From Haematobia irritans (Eukaryota > Arthropoda > Insecta > Diptera > Muscidae): 64,000 nt of DNA. The first letter of the stretch is position 1. Every line of letters starts with the position of its first letter. The translations under genes were made by a program, and so were the position numbers. Location: positions 82,616,003 to 82,680,002 of the forward strand of contig NC_134398.1 in the NCBI RefSeq assembly GCF_050003625.1, in the 5' to 3' direction. Positions 55,561-64,000 of this stretch are shown piece after piece. The notes beneath the pieces were generated by a model that had not been told where the DNA came from, did no database searches, and saw only the letters and a list, made by a program, of their open reading frames with translations.

Positions 55561-56144
55561 TTCGACTATACTACCGCAGCGATGTTAGGCCGGAGCAGTT
55601 CCGGAAGTGCACCCGGTTACACACCGGTACTTGGAATGGTTTGTTTGGTTCGAACAAAAAATATCAAAATCGGCAACATTTGATTTTTTCTTCATGGCAT
55701 GGGTGTAATGCTACTCACCAATAATTGCGTTATGCCCATTTGTTTCTTCCTCTTTAAAAAAAACGGCATAAATTTGTTATTATTTTTGGATTATTCGATC
55801 ATTCGGATTTGGACGCTATCAAAGTAGATAAGTCGATTCTGTCGAATAAAAATAGTCTTAGAGAATTGAGACGATTTTCAAGAAGATCAAAGGTTGATTT
55901 GTCGGGTATAAAGATGGCAAAAAGACGATTAGTCGAAATGTCGATTATCGACTTTTATATCTTCCTAGGGACAACATTTTCGATGTCATTCTATGTACAA
56001 AGTTTTGGGCCGACTTGAGAGGTCTTTGGTTGTGGCAAAACTTCTAACAAAAGAACAAATTTTGCGAATTACGTATATACGATTTTGTGTCTTATACTAT
56101 CAATATCTCTATAAACTAGCTCGATGGATTATTAATTGTTATCT
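55561..56144. other. End of da intron, no element recognised
   Basis: Includes decayed GTCGA/TCGATT-rich sequence at 55,800-55,980, similar in texture to 59,750-60,060. No exon was seen before the acceptor at 56,165. Confidence 0.4.
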
Positions 56145-56165
56145 TTACATTTTGCTTCATTACAG
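56145..56165 (+). promoter_or_regulatory. da: Splice acceptor before the da coding exon
   Basis: Pyrimidine-rich TTTACATTTTGCTTCATTACAG ends at 56,165 (quoted across the tract, AG at 56,164-56,165). It leaves a 117-base 5' UTR segment before ATG 56,283. Confidence 0.6.
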
Positions 56166-56282
56166 CTACTTGGAAGGTACACGAAAAAAACACAGGTGTG
56201 AAAAGGAGAACGTTAAGTAGGTCTAAATCGGCGTTGGCCGGTGCTACTCATACGTGTACTTCGAATAGAATTCATATCCAAT

Positions 56283-58421
56283 ATGGCCACCAGCGATGAT
56301 GAACCCATGCACTTGTATGAAGTCTTTCAAAACTGTTTCAATAAAATAGCAAATAAACAGCCAACTGGCGGTGGTGCTGGTGTCGGAGGTCCCGCCGATC
56401 GAAATGGCGGCTATCCATCCACATATGGTGGCCTCGGTGGTATGGAAAATGGCATGTATGGAGGGGAAGACTTCAATCCAATGCATGAAGCAGCTGCGAG
56501 CAGTGGAGTGCGATTTTCAGGAAGTGCGCCTGTAGACCAATATTTTGATGGGGGTATTGGAAATGGAGCGAGTGCCGGTGGTGGTGGAGGTTGGTACAGC
56601 TCCCCAGTAAGTGCAGGTGGTGGATATGGTGGGCAGTCGGCCTATCAGAACAATGGACCTATGAGTGGTCATCATTTAGGTGGACCATCACAACATCATG
56701 ATCCAGATGGACATCATATGGGTCCAAATGCTCCCATGGGTTTACAAATGGATGGTGGTCATGTGGGAATGCATAGTCCAGCACCAACTTCGTTGCCTCC
56801 GATGAGCTCTTTTCGTCCGAACAGCACAAACAGTATCCAACCTATTGGTGGAAATCCAGCTACACACTCCCCTGCTCTATACAATTCGCCACAACCACAT
56901 AGCACTCCACACAGTTCAATGTCCACACCGGGTCCTCATCCAAGTCATCACGCATTGGGAGGCCACCATGCACCTCAACACAGCCCCGCTATTCAAAATG
57001 ATGCCTTTACAGTAGGCGGTGTGCCCGGGGTGAGTGTTAACATAGGTCCAAAGACGGGATCGGGATCTAGTGTTACAGGTGTTCCTGTATCGAGTGGACC
57101 GAATAGTGGCTTGCGACAACATATGTACATGTCTTCAACTCCAGCCGACCAGTCAATCAGCAGTTTTAGCTCAAACCCATCGACACCTGTAAATTCACCT
57201 CCCCCACTAACGCAAACTGGTCTTGTTGGGCAATCCATGCTCGTAGATAAAAATAACGTTGGACCTTCTGGACCGTCTGGTTCTGGTTGGGGTCATCCCG
57301 TATTAAATGGTGCAGGTCCAGGCGGTAGTAGTAATGTAAGTGGGGGTGCAGTTGGAAACTATGCCCCGGAAATGGTGCCACCCGGTCTTCATTCTATGGC
57401 TGCAGTTTTTCAAGGTGCCCGCATGGAGGAGCGTCTCGACGACGCCCTGAATGTACTACGCAATCACTGTGAACCAGAGCTGCTGAGCGGCGTAGGTGCT
57501 GCACTCTCCGCCATGGACAATATCGACGGATTGTCGTCATTTGTGCCAACATCCCCGTCCGGACACGGTATGGTTTCCACAGGTGCCGGTCCCTCAGTGC
57601 TAAACACAACACACGACGTAATGTCGGCGGGTCCGTCGTCCGTGCAAAATGTGGGAGGCGTAGGAGGACTTGCTCCACAAATAAAAATGGAACGAACATC
57701 AACTAATGTATCTGGAACCACACCATCAAGTGGAACAAAGGGCAAAAAACGGAAAGAGTCAGCGACCAATGCCGCAACAGCGGTCAGCGGTGGACCTTCT
57801 ACATCTGCGGTGAATAATATGATCGATGCCACAGATACAAAGCCAAGCAGCTCTATGGAAGGCTCCCAACATGGTCAAGGCCCGCTCTCTGGAAAGGGTG
57901 CCAAACGTCCCCGCCGATATTGTTCATCGGCGGACGATGATGACGATGCCGAGCCAGCAGTTAAAGCGATGCGCGAGAAAGAAAGACGCCAGGCGAACAA
58001 CGCACGCGAACGTATTCGTATCCGAGACATCAACGAAGCCCTTAAAGAGCTCGGTCGCATGTGCATGACTCACCTGAAATCGGATAAACCCCAAACTAAA
58101 TTGGGAATTCTTAACATGGCAGTAGAAGTAATTATGACATTGGAACAACAGGTGAGGGAACGTAATCTGAATCCCAAAGCTGCTTGTCTCAAACGAAGAG
58201 AGGAAGAAAAGGCAGAGGATGGTCCCAAACTTGCCGCTCAACATCATATGCTACCGCAACCACCACCCGGAGTATACGGTCAACCTCCGCCACCCCAACT
58301 ACCACCGACAGCTCAAAGCGGACTACCGCCAGTAGGCCAGCCATCTTTACAATCACAGCAGTCCGGCGTGCAACTACCGCCGCATTTACAAAGCCATAAT
58401 GCCGCGCCCCATTCACAATAG
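56283..58421 (+). CDS. da: Daughterless, class I bHLH (E-protein) transcription factor
   Basis: Encodes the fly E-protein that pairs with tissue-specific bHLH proteins (such as Achaete-Scute or Twist) to bind E-boxes in neurogenesis, sex determination and oogenesis. The start is set at ATG 56,283 ([18 protein letters not shown]), the conserved N-terminal activation segment; the 14 codons upstream open only from GTG. A Gly/Pro/Ser/His-rich low-complexity region follows. The second conserved block is at about residues 364-398 ([20 protein letters not shown]). KRPRR at 541-545 is a likely nuclear signal, and an acidic run (DDDDDAE) leads into the bHLH at about 563-628 ([20 protein letters not shown], then [18 protein letters not shown]). 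Length is 712 residues, against about 710 in Drosophila as I recall. Coding sequence lies in one exon starting at 56,166. The stop is UAG, and the frame remains open beyond it. Confidence 0.98.
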   Translation: MATSDDEPMHLYEVFQNCFNKIANKQPTGGGAGVGGPADRNGGYPSTYGGLGGMENGMYGGEDFNPMHEAAASSGVRFSGSAPVDQYFDGGIGNGASAGGGGGWYSSPVSAGGGYGGQSAYQNNGPMSGHHLGGPSQHHDPDGHHMGPNAPMGLQMDGGHVGMHSPAPTSLPPMSSFRPNSTNSIQPIGGNPATHSPALYNSPQPHSTPHSSMSTPGPHPSHHALGGHHAPQHSPAIQNDAFTVGGVPGVSVNIGPKTGSGSSVTGVPVSSGPNSGLRQHMYMSSTPADQSISSFSSNPSTPVNSPPPLTQTGLVGQSMLVDKNNVGPSGPSGSGWGHPVLNGAGPGGSSNVSGGAVGNYAPEMVPPGLHSMAAVFQGARMEERLDDALNVLRNHCEPELLSGVGAALSAMDNIDGLSSFVPTSPSGHGMVSTGAGPSVLNTTHDVMSAGPSSVQNVGGVGGLAPQIKMERTSTNVSGTTPSSGTKGKKRKESATNAATAVSGGPSTSAVNNMIDATDTKPSSSMEGSQHGQGPLSGKGAKRPRRYCSSADDDDDAEPAVKAMREKERRQANNARERIRIRDINEALKELGRMCMTHLKSDKPQTKLGILNMAVEVIMTLEQQVRERNLNPKAACLKRREEEKAEDGPKLAAQHHMLPQPPPGVYGQPPPPQLPPTAQSGLPPVGQPSLQSQQSGVQLPPHLQSHNAAPHSQ

Positions 58422-58700
58422 CAGGGGCACAGTAGTCACAACGATCCGCCCTCTTCCCATCTGCCAACAGATATCGCCGCCGCACACCAAGCCAGTCATC
58501 AGCAACTGACATCGCATCATCGCCATCAGTCGTCCTCCGGATCTGATCTGGAACATCATCTGATGAGCAATCTGAGCTTGTTTCGACGACGTCATCCCCA
58601 ACCGCAGTCTGGAGCTATGCCGACTACATTACAACAACTCACCCAACCGCCACCAACACAGCCATCGCATCTACATATGCATCATCAGCACCAGTTGTAG
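58422..58700 (+). other. da: In-frame open extension after the da UAG: candidate stop-codon readthrough
   Basis: After CAA-UAG-CAG-GGG the da frame continues for 92 sense codons to a second UAG at 58,698-58,700. The predicted extension is His/Gln/Ser/Pro-rich (QGHSSHNDPPSSH, HHLMSNLSLFRRRH, HLHMHHQHQL), like the upstream C-terminus. Base composition stays GC-rich until the second stop and becomes AT-rich immediately after it. CAA UAG CA resembles known leaky stop contexts, such as the CAA UAG CAA of tobamoviruses. A nonsense polymorphism or sequencing error in a longer protein is the alternative. Confidence 0.6.
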
Positions 58701-58708
58701 GCTTGTGT

Positions 58709-58714
58709 AATAAA
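58709..58714 (+). terminator. da: Polyadenylation signal candidate of da
   Basis: AATAAA, 8 bases past the distal in-frame stop and about 290 past the first stop. Later weaker candidates exist, so the true 3' end is open. Confidence 0.45.
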
Positions 58715-59488
58715 GTTTACTTTTTTTCCATGTAGTTGGATATTGCTGCTTTGGATGTTTCCTAAATTGGTGTAGCACGAATTGTACATAGCTATAACGA
58801 AATTATTTTGCTAAGATAATGATTTTACTTTAGGACTTTATTGCTGTTTATATTCCCTCATTTCAATATATTTTCCTCTATTTGATAAGTTTATTCTGTA
58901 TGTCATTACCTTTAAAATGTTTAGTTTCGTTTTTGTTTGTTCTTTTGTAGACCCTATGATTTGTAAACATAAGACAATTTGCTAGCAGCTCTCTATGCGT
59001 ATAAAATTAAAAATTACGCAAAATGAAAATCCTCCATTGATTAACAGGCTAACTTGAAGAATGAAAGAAAGCCCAAAAGCTATGTCATCGTATTATCGCA
59101 GATTAATGAAGAAATATCCCAATTACCCTCTGTTCTATTTCAGTTTTCCGTACCAAACAAATTCCATATTAATTTTTTCGAAAATTGGCATCTTTATCGT
59201 GCTATCACAGATCACAAAAATAACGAAGTGAGCACTTCTCCAATAAGTGAATTCTCATGTGCAAAGAGACAAGTACAATGGCAAAATTTGGGGATATCTC
59301 AATGTGTAATTCGTAATATAGATTTTTCTCATTCCTTCGTGGTTTGGACCTAAAACAATTTATCTACGTCCTCTTCTATTGTTTTTGGCGAACACAGATA
59401 TGTGATTGTAGCTAAAATGTCAAACATTTAAAAATAACAACAAAAACCAAACAAATATAATAAAAAGTAATTTTAATACCACCTAAAG
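58715..59488. other. AT-rich downstream sequence, possible da 3' UTR
   Basis: The 99-codon ORF at 59,054 lacks recognisable motifs and sits in AT-rich, UTR-like sequence. No repeat was recognised. Confidence 0.4.
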
Positions 59489-59708
59489 GTGAGTACTAAG
59501 ATCGAGTTTAGCCGCTAAAATCAAAAATAAATCAGTAAGAAAAGTATAAAATTATACGTCATTAACGCAAATTTTAATATAACTTGATGGGGAATAAATA
59601 GCTCAAAGCAAGTTTTTATGAAGTTTATATTCTTTAAAATGGATTATTAAAGAAAAGTAATCGTGAAAAAATGGCGATTTTAGCGGCTACTCGAACTTAA
59701 TACCCGCA
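59489..59708. mobile_element. Short MITE with TTTAGCCGCTAAAATC subterminal repeats
   Basis: The left GGTGAGTACTAAGATCGAGT and right (reverse complement) TGCGGGTATTAAGTTCGAGT ends are inverted repeats extending into AGCCGCTAAAATC. A partial relative is at about 1,200-1,300. Non-coding. Confidence 0.75.
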
Positions 59709-60138
59709 TTAACGAAGAGGACATTTTCCATTCCCCGAACTGAGGACACTTTTCGACTAATTGATTTTTTTTTACACTTCTTGATATTTTTGAAAATCTC
59801 TCCAGTCGACTTTTGATGTTGCCCAATTTCATTTATTTCAATTTTTTATTTTATCGAGTTTAACCGCAACTCAAAAGTTGTAAAAAGTCGATTTTTCAAA
59901 ATTTTAAAACAGTTGAAACATCCAAAAGATGTCCTTTCTGTATTTTAAAAAAGTCGTAAAGTCGATGAATTGGCTTTTCCAAATTTTCCAATTCAATGTT
60001 TCCAAATTTTGAAAAAGTCGAAATGTCAACTTTTTGATTCTGATTAGAAATCCGATCACCAACCGCTATGTCTGTCCGCTAACATATTTCATAATTTATT
60101 TTCATTGTTTTCTCGATAGCACTATATATTGGTTAAAC
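59709..60138. repeat. Decayed AAGTCGAT/TCGACTTTT-rich sequence
   Basis: Many imperfect AAAAGTCGA-type motifs on both strands over 59,750-60,040, similar in texture to 55,800-55,980. No ORF. Confidence 0.4.
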
Positions 60139-60432
60139 ATACACACAAAAAAGTTTCACGAAAATTTTTCCAATTAAAATTTTAATTGAGTTTTAAAAAA
60201 TATTCAATTAAAAATTTAATTGATTCAACAATTTTTTTAATTGAAACAAAAATCAATCACAAAAATAATAGTATCAATTAATTTTTTAATTGGATCAATT
60301 AACTTTTTAATTGACCTTCAATTAATTTTTTTAATTGATACTATCATTTCAGTGATTGAAGACATTTCAATTAAAAATTAATTGGATCAATTAATTTCGT
60401 GATTGAATCAGAAAAAAAAAATTTTGTGTGTA
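60139..60432. mobile_element. AT-rich ATTAATTG MITE, best preserved copy (about 294 bp)
   Basis: Ends ACACACAAAAAAGTTTCACG and CAGAAAAAAAAAATTTTGTG. The interior consists of AATTAATTTTTTAATTG-type inverted motifs able to fold back on itself. Confidence 0.75.
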
Positions 60433-61165
60433 CCTTCACGCCTAGACTTGCACAAATAATACCATGGTCTCAATCCCTTAATAAAGTTAAAACAAATGAA
60501 AATCTTGGGAAGGAGATTTCTTGTCATTGTATAAAAACAAAATCGCATTGCAACCATGTTCTACATATATATGTTGTTTTTTTTCATATTCATCAATTTA
60601 CTTAAAGTTATTGCTGCGATCCAATGTTGGCTTGCAAATAGTGTTAGATATTGTTTGTAATGGGACCTTGGTAATGTTATTTGAGACAATCCTCTTATTA
60701 ATTGGTGATTACGCATGATTTTTCTTTAAAGTTTTGCTTAATGTAGGAATTGTTGCGGTCCTTGCTAATTGAAATATGTTAGCACTAATTTTTCCCATGA
60801 TTTCCGCGTATTGAAACAATACAGAAATCAAACAAATAAATCATCGTATTAAGAAGATGCCAACTGTAATAATAGACAAATTTAAGGATTTTTTGTTGTA
60901 TTAATGTATCCACAGCCAGTTAGTAACCACTTATATAGATATATATCTACTGAGATTGATTAACATATATATATTTCTTCTCATAAATAATAACTGAAAG
61001 GGCTACACTTAAAGGAATTGTTTGTTATTTATAATAATAAATGTAAGAAAGTCCTTGCAGAAATTTAAAGAAACCATAAAACACAAATAAAATGAACACA
61101 AATGATATGTTAAATTATATACAAATATATATATACAGATATAAAAATAAATAGATATTTATAGT
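60433..61165. other. AT-rich sequence, no gene seen
   Basis: Open frames are short and AT-driven. No element ends found. Confidence 0.4.
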
Positions 61166-61465
61166 TTATATATACATATTATATAAATAGTACATTACAT
61201 ATGTATATTCGATTAAAATAAAACATATTGAAAAAGAGATAGATCTATAAGATGATATTAGCTTGTAAGAATCAACCTCCATCCTTTCCCTCCCAAAATT
61301 TCTCGTAAACGCCATGGCAATTATTCCACAACAAGGGATATTAATTGCAAAGAGAATTCCAAGTAAGCCAATCACAACCAGACAGACAACAAGAATACAA
61401 ATCACTATAGGTAGTAAGTGCTCATGGGGCATAATCAAAACATATTCGAGCGAACTCAATTTCAA
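61166..61465 (-). CDS. Doubtful ORF with one strong transmembrane segment
   Basis: A 99-codon minus-strand frame. Residues about 18-45 (LLPIVICILVVCLVVIGLL then GILFAINI) form a clear hydrophobic helix, followed by PCCGIIAMAFTRNFGRERM, a Cys pair and basic stretch typical of the cytosolic side of a small membrane protein. The last 30 residues are AT-driven low-complexity. No homologue is recognised and no start context or partner exon is evident; CACTTACTACCTATAG just inside could be an acceptor. It may be a terminal exon or chance. Confidence 0.22.
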   Translation of the reverse strand: MKLSSLEYVLIMPHEHLLPIVICILVVCLVVIGLLGILFAINIPCCGIIAMAFTRNFGRERMEVDSYKLISSYRSISFSICFILIEYTYVMYYLYNMYI

Positions 61466-63156
61466 AGTGCTCTATTGGTATTTTTTGTTTTTCAAAAATG
61501 GCAATTAATCACTTTGCATATACTATAATTACAAATCGCAAACACTAAGCTTACAAAATTTTCAATAACGTCTTTTTGAATGGACCAATGAAAATGTGAG
61601 TACAATATATAGCCAGGTTATGGGAAATTTCACCTCTAATTGTAGGCTATTTATTGTCAATAATACATTGCTTCGTTAAAAAGGATGTTATTCCAATTTT
61701 TGTTTGCACGTATCCCGGGTGCCCTCTTCCGACTTATTGGATAGATAAAAGACACATTTCCTTCACCCACACACATACATATATAGAGAGAGAAGCAGGG
61801 AATCCTCTAAAAATATATAAAATACACATTATATACAAAACAAACAAACACACACACACAAACATGCATACAAATACACGCACAGCTTTACCTGGAATTT
61901 TCATTTAATTGTATGTAGATTAGACCAAAAATTTTTAAACAAAAATATCAAAATTGAAGCCACAATCATGTCATGCCATAATTTCTTGTATTATAGTAAC
62001 TCTTTAAAGTGGCATCCCATTTTCAAATTTGTTTTTTCTTTTTCAAGGCATCTATCACAAAAAGAAAGAAAAAAAAAACAAAATAAATTAAAATGCCATC
62101 TATTTTCATAGATAACTTTTATAGCATAAATTTTTATTTGTTTTATTTTTATTTAACCTAAGTATTGTTTAACAAACATTTATGCACAATTTTTTTACGA
62201 TTGTATTAAACTTTATTTACATGTAATTATTGTTTAAATTTATTGTCGTCTTTTTTATTTTAAACATTTGTCATATTGCTCATATACAATATTTTTTATA
62301 CTTGATTTTACTTCGATTTTTATTTCTTATCGGTAGTTTTTTTACAAGAAAACATTTTTTTTAACTAAATGGATAACTGATATGATTTCATCCATGGTTG
62401 ATAAATTGAACGATGCCCGGTCAGTCGCTTACTCGTTCAAATACTTATACTTTATTGCTCAATTGTATGAAAACGAAAAGAAAACGAAAAGCAAGAATTA
62501 TGTTATAGAAATAAAACGAAATAAATAAAATTTATTAAATATAAAATTAAACAAAATATGTATTATTAAAATGCTATTGAAACGGAAATATATTATATAC
62601 ATATGTATATTGTATGTACTTAAAGATTTGCAATGTTGTACGTTTTATTTAAATTTATGTAGAGGTAGCGAAAAGGGTAGATATAAAAATCATCGTTTTG
62701 TCAAAAAAGTTGTTCGTAGCAACTTTTTGTAATACGTCGTTGGTAGTAATCAAAATCGATTGTTAATGTGTTGGAGATGTTTTTATGCTAATACCCAGTA
62801 TTTCTGGAGAATATTTATTATTCGAAAAAAATCCTTTGGCTCAGAAAATGGATACACTCGACAGAGATATTTTTTGATGTTCATTTTATTAGGCACAATT
62901 TAGGAAATCAAATATACCAGCCAAAGTTTGTTCGATTTCGGGACACTTATTGGTCTCGCAGTCAAATTGACTACGTCTAAAAGATATCTAAATTTTGTTT
63001 AAATAGCGAGAAGTTGTCCACATACGAAATTTGATTTTAATTGAATTTATTTATTTTTAAACGTAGTAAAATTGCCTATATGATTTCCTGAGAAGTGTAA
63101 ATTTTTTATGTAACTTTACCAAACACTTAACAGATTGTTGAAATCAACATTGAATA
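61466..63156. other. AT-rich sequence with short simple repeats
   Basis: Contains ACACACACAA-type simple sequence near 61,850 and oligo-A/T tracts. No gene or element was recognised. Confidence 0.45.
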
Positions 63157-63332
63157 CAGTGAAAACTCTCAAATTTGGACACTGTGAAAACCGGACACCT
63201 CTTAAAAGTGAACAGTTGTCGTGAGACGTTTGCTATATTAACACATTAAAATTAACCTCTCATAAGTGGACACCTCCCAAATGTGGACAAAATTTAGGCG
63301 ACCGTGAGTGTCCACCTTTGAGAGGTTCACTG
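63157..63332. mobile_element. pogo/Tigger-like MITE, 176 bp, TA target site
   Basis: TIRs CAGTGAAAACTCTCAAATTT and CAGTGAACCTCTCAAAGGTG lie next to TA on both sides (63,155-63,156 and 63,333-63,334). Repeated GTGGACAC-like interior motifs. CAGT...ACTG ends with TA duplication are typical of pogo-type elements. Confidence 0.8.
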
Positions 63333-63334
63333 TA

Positions 63335-64000
63335 TTTTATCGGAAACACAATGTTGTGCTACAACTGCTGCGCAACTTTGATTTTGTTGCACAGCTGTTG
63401 CTGAACAGATGTTGCAGATGCTTTTTTGCTGGAAATTGAAATACATATCGATGTCTTCATTCCAAAGTACGTTAAGTCTAAAAAGTGAATCTTACAGGAG
63501 ACACGTTCAAAGTTTTTTTTTTGGAATATCTCAAAACACGTATAAGATAGAAAAATAATTTTTTTCGGTGTTAAAATCATATTTATTGTAGAATTTTTTA
63601 CAAATTCAAAATAGTGATAATAGAACATAGCTAAATGACTTAGATCACTTTAGAATGGACAAAGCTTTTTGCGTTGTTCATCTAAGTGGACTTAGCATCT
63701 TTTCATCGGAAGTTTTTTCATGTGTGTGTGAAAATAAATACGTATTTTAAACCCTAGACACAAACCAAGTGTAATAGATTAGGGTAAAAAAATTTGGGAT
63801 TTTTCCGAAAAACTGGAAAAACTTTTTGGAAAAACTACTAGGAATTTTAAGTTAAAATTTCGCAGGAACAATTCCAAGGATACACCAACAACTTAATGTG
63901 CTTGGAACACCCTTCAATCGCATGGTAAAAATTTGGTGATGCGATTTTGTATAACTCCAAAATTGTTCCTTCAATATTGCTTATTTTACGTATGAATTTT
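63335..64000. other. No gene seen to window end
   Basis: AT-rich. The 89-codon minus-strand frame at 63,359 has no recognisable motif. Confidence 0.4.

Larger units (their letters stand above)
38500..56165 (+). other. da: Large first intron of daughterless (about 17.7 kb), mostly transposon sequence
   Basis: The donor GTAAGT (38,500) and acceptor TTTGCTTCATTACAG (ending 56,165) define the span. It contains LINE tails, a PIF-type MITE, two SINEs, a mariner and a cluster of 155-bp-repeat elements, listed separately. No competing exon was recognised. Confidence 0.5.

Noticed and set aside
56244..58601. Several antisense and alternative-frame ORFs over da
   Set aside because: They are shadows of the GC-rich da coding exon, with no motifs of their own.

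Overview
This is eukaryotic, AT-rich, transposon-dense DNA from a higher fly. It most likely comes from a muscid-type calyptrate (Musca/Stomoxys/Haematobia group). The reasons are a clear daughterless (da) E-protein gene very close in length to the Drosophila one as I recall it, irritans-group (Himar-like) and other mariner remnants, tRNA-headed SINEs, several non-LTR retrotransposons, and many short TIR elements nested inside each other. No prokaryotic features, CRISPR arrays or operons are present.

Layout. 1-31,600 is almost entirely mobile DNA: a near-complete PHD-finger/EN/RT non-LTR retrotransposon (about 2,400-7,211), a Himar-like mariner relic inside an inverted repeat (7,590-8,632), a Tc1-like relic carrying two other elements (10,054-13,440), a second LINE relic (14,345-16,030), an LTR with a readable core promoter (22,475-23,163), a several-level nest of DNA elements (23,172-28,492), and RNase H and RT LINE tails. 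31,905-33,858 (minus strand) holds a small three-exon host gene, reconstructed from splice sites and phases. Its product resembles RPS19BP1/AROS, a ribosome-biogenesis and SIRT1-associated protein. 34,000-37,262 is a cluster of MITEs, including one MITE inserted into a copy of itself.

37,300-58,714 is inferred to be the da locus: a 5' UTR exon ending at 38,499, a TE-filled intron of about 17.7 kb, and a terminal exon (from 56,166) carrying the whole 712-residue bHLH protein (56,283-58,421). The da frame stays open for 92 more codons after its UAG, up to a second UAG at 58,698. The GC-richer, His/Gln/Pro-rich composition also continues to exactly that point, which makes stop-codon readthrough (or a recent nonsense change) the most interesting signal here. 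58,715-64,000 is AT-rich downstream DNA with three MITEs and one doubtful small membrane-protein ORF.

Only da and the AROS-like gene are confidently host genes. They are transcribed divergently, with about 3.5 kb of MITE-filled DNA between the AROS-like start and the da 5' exon. Most element boundaries come from comparing copies within the window, target-site duplications or terminal inverted repeats. Family names are inferences from those structures, not database matches.
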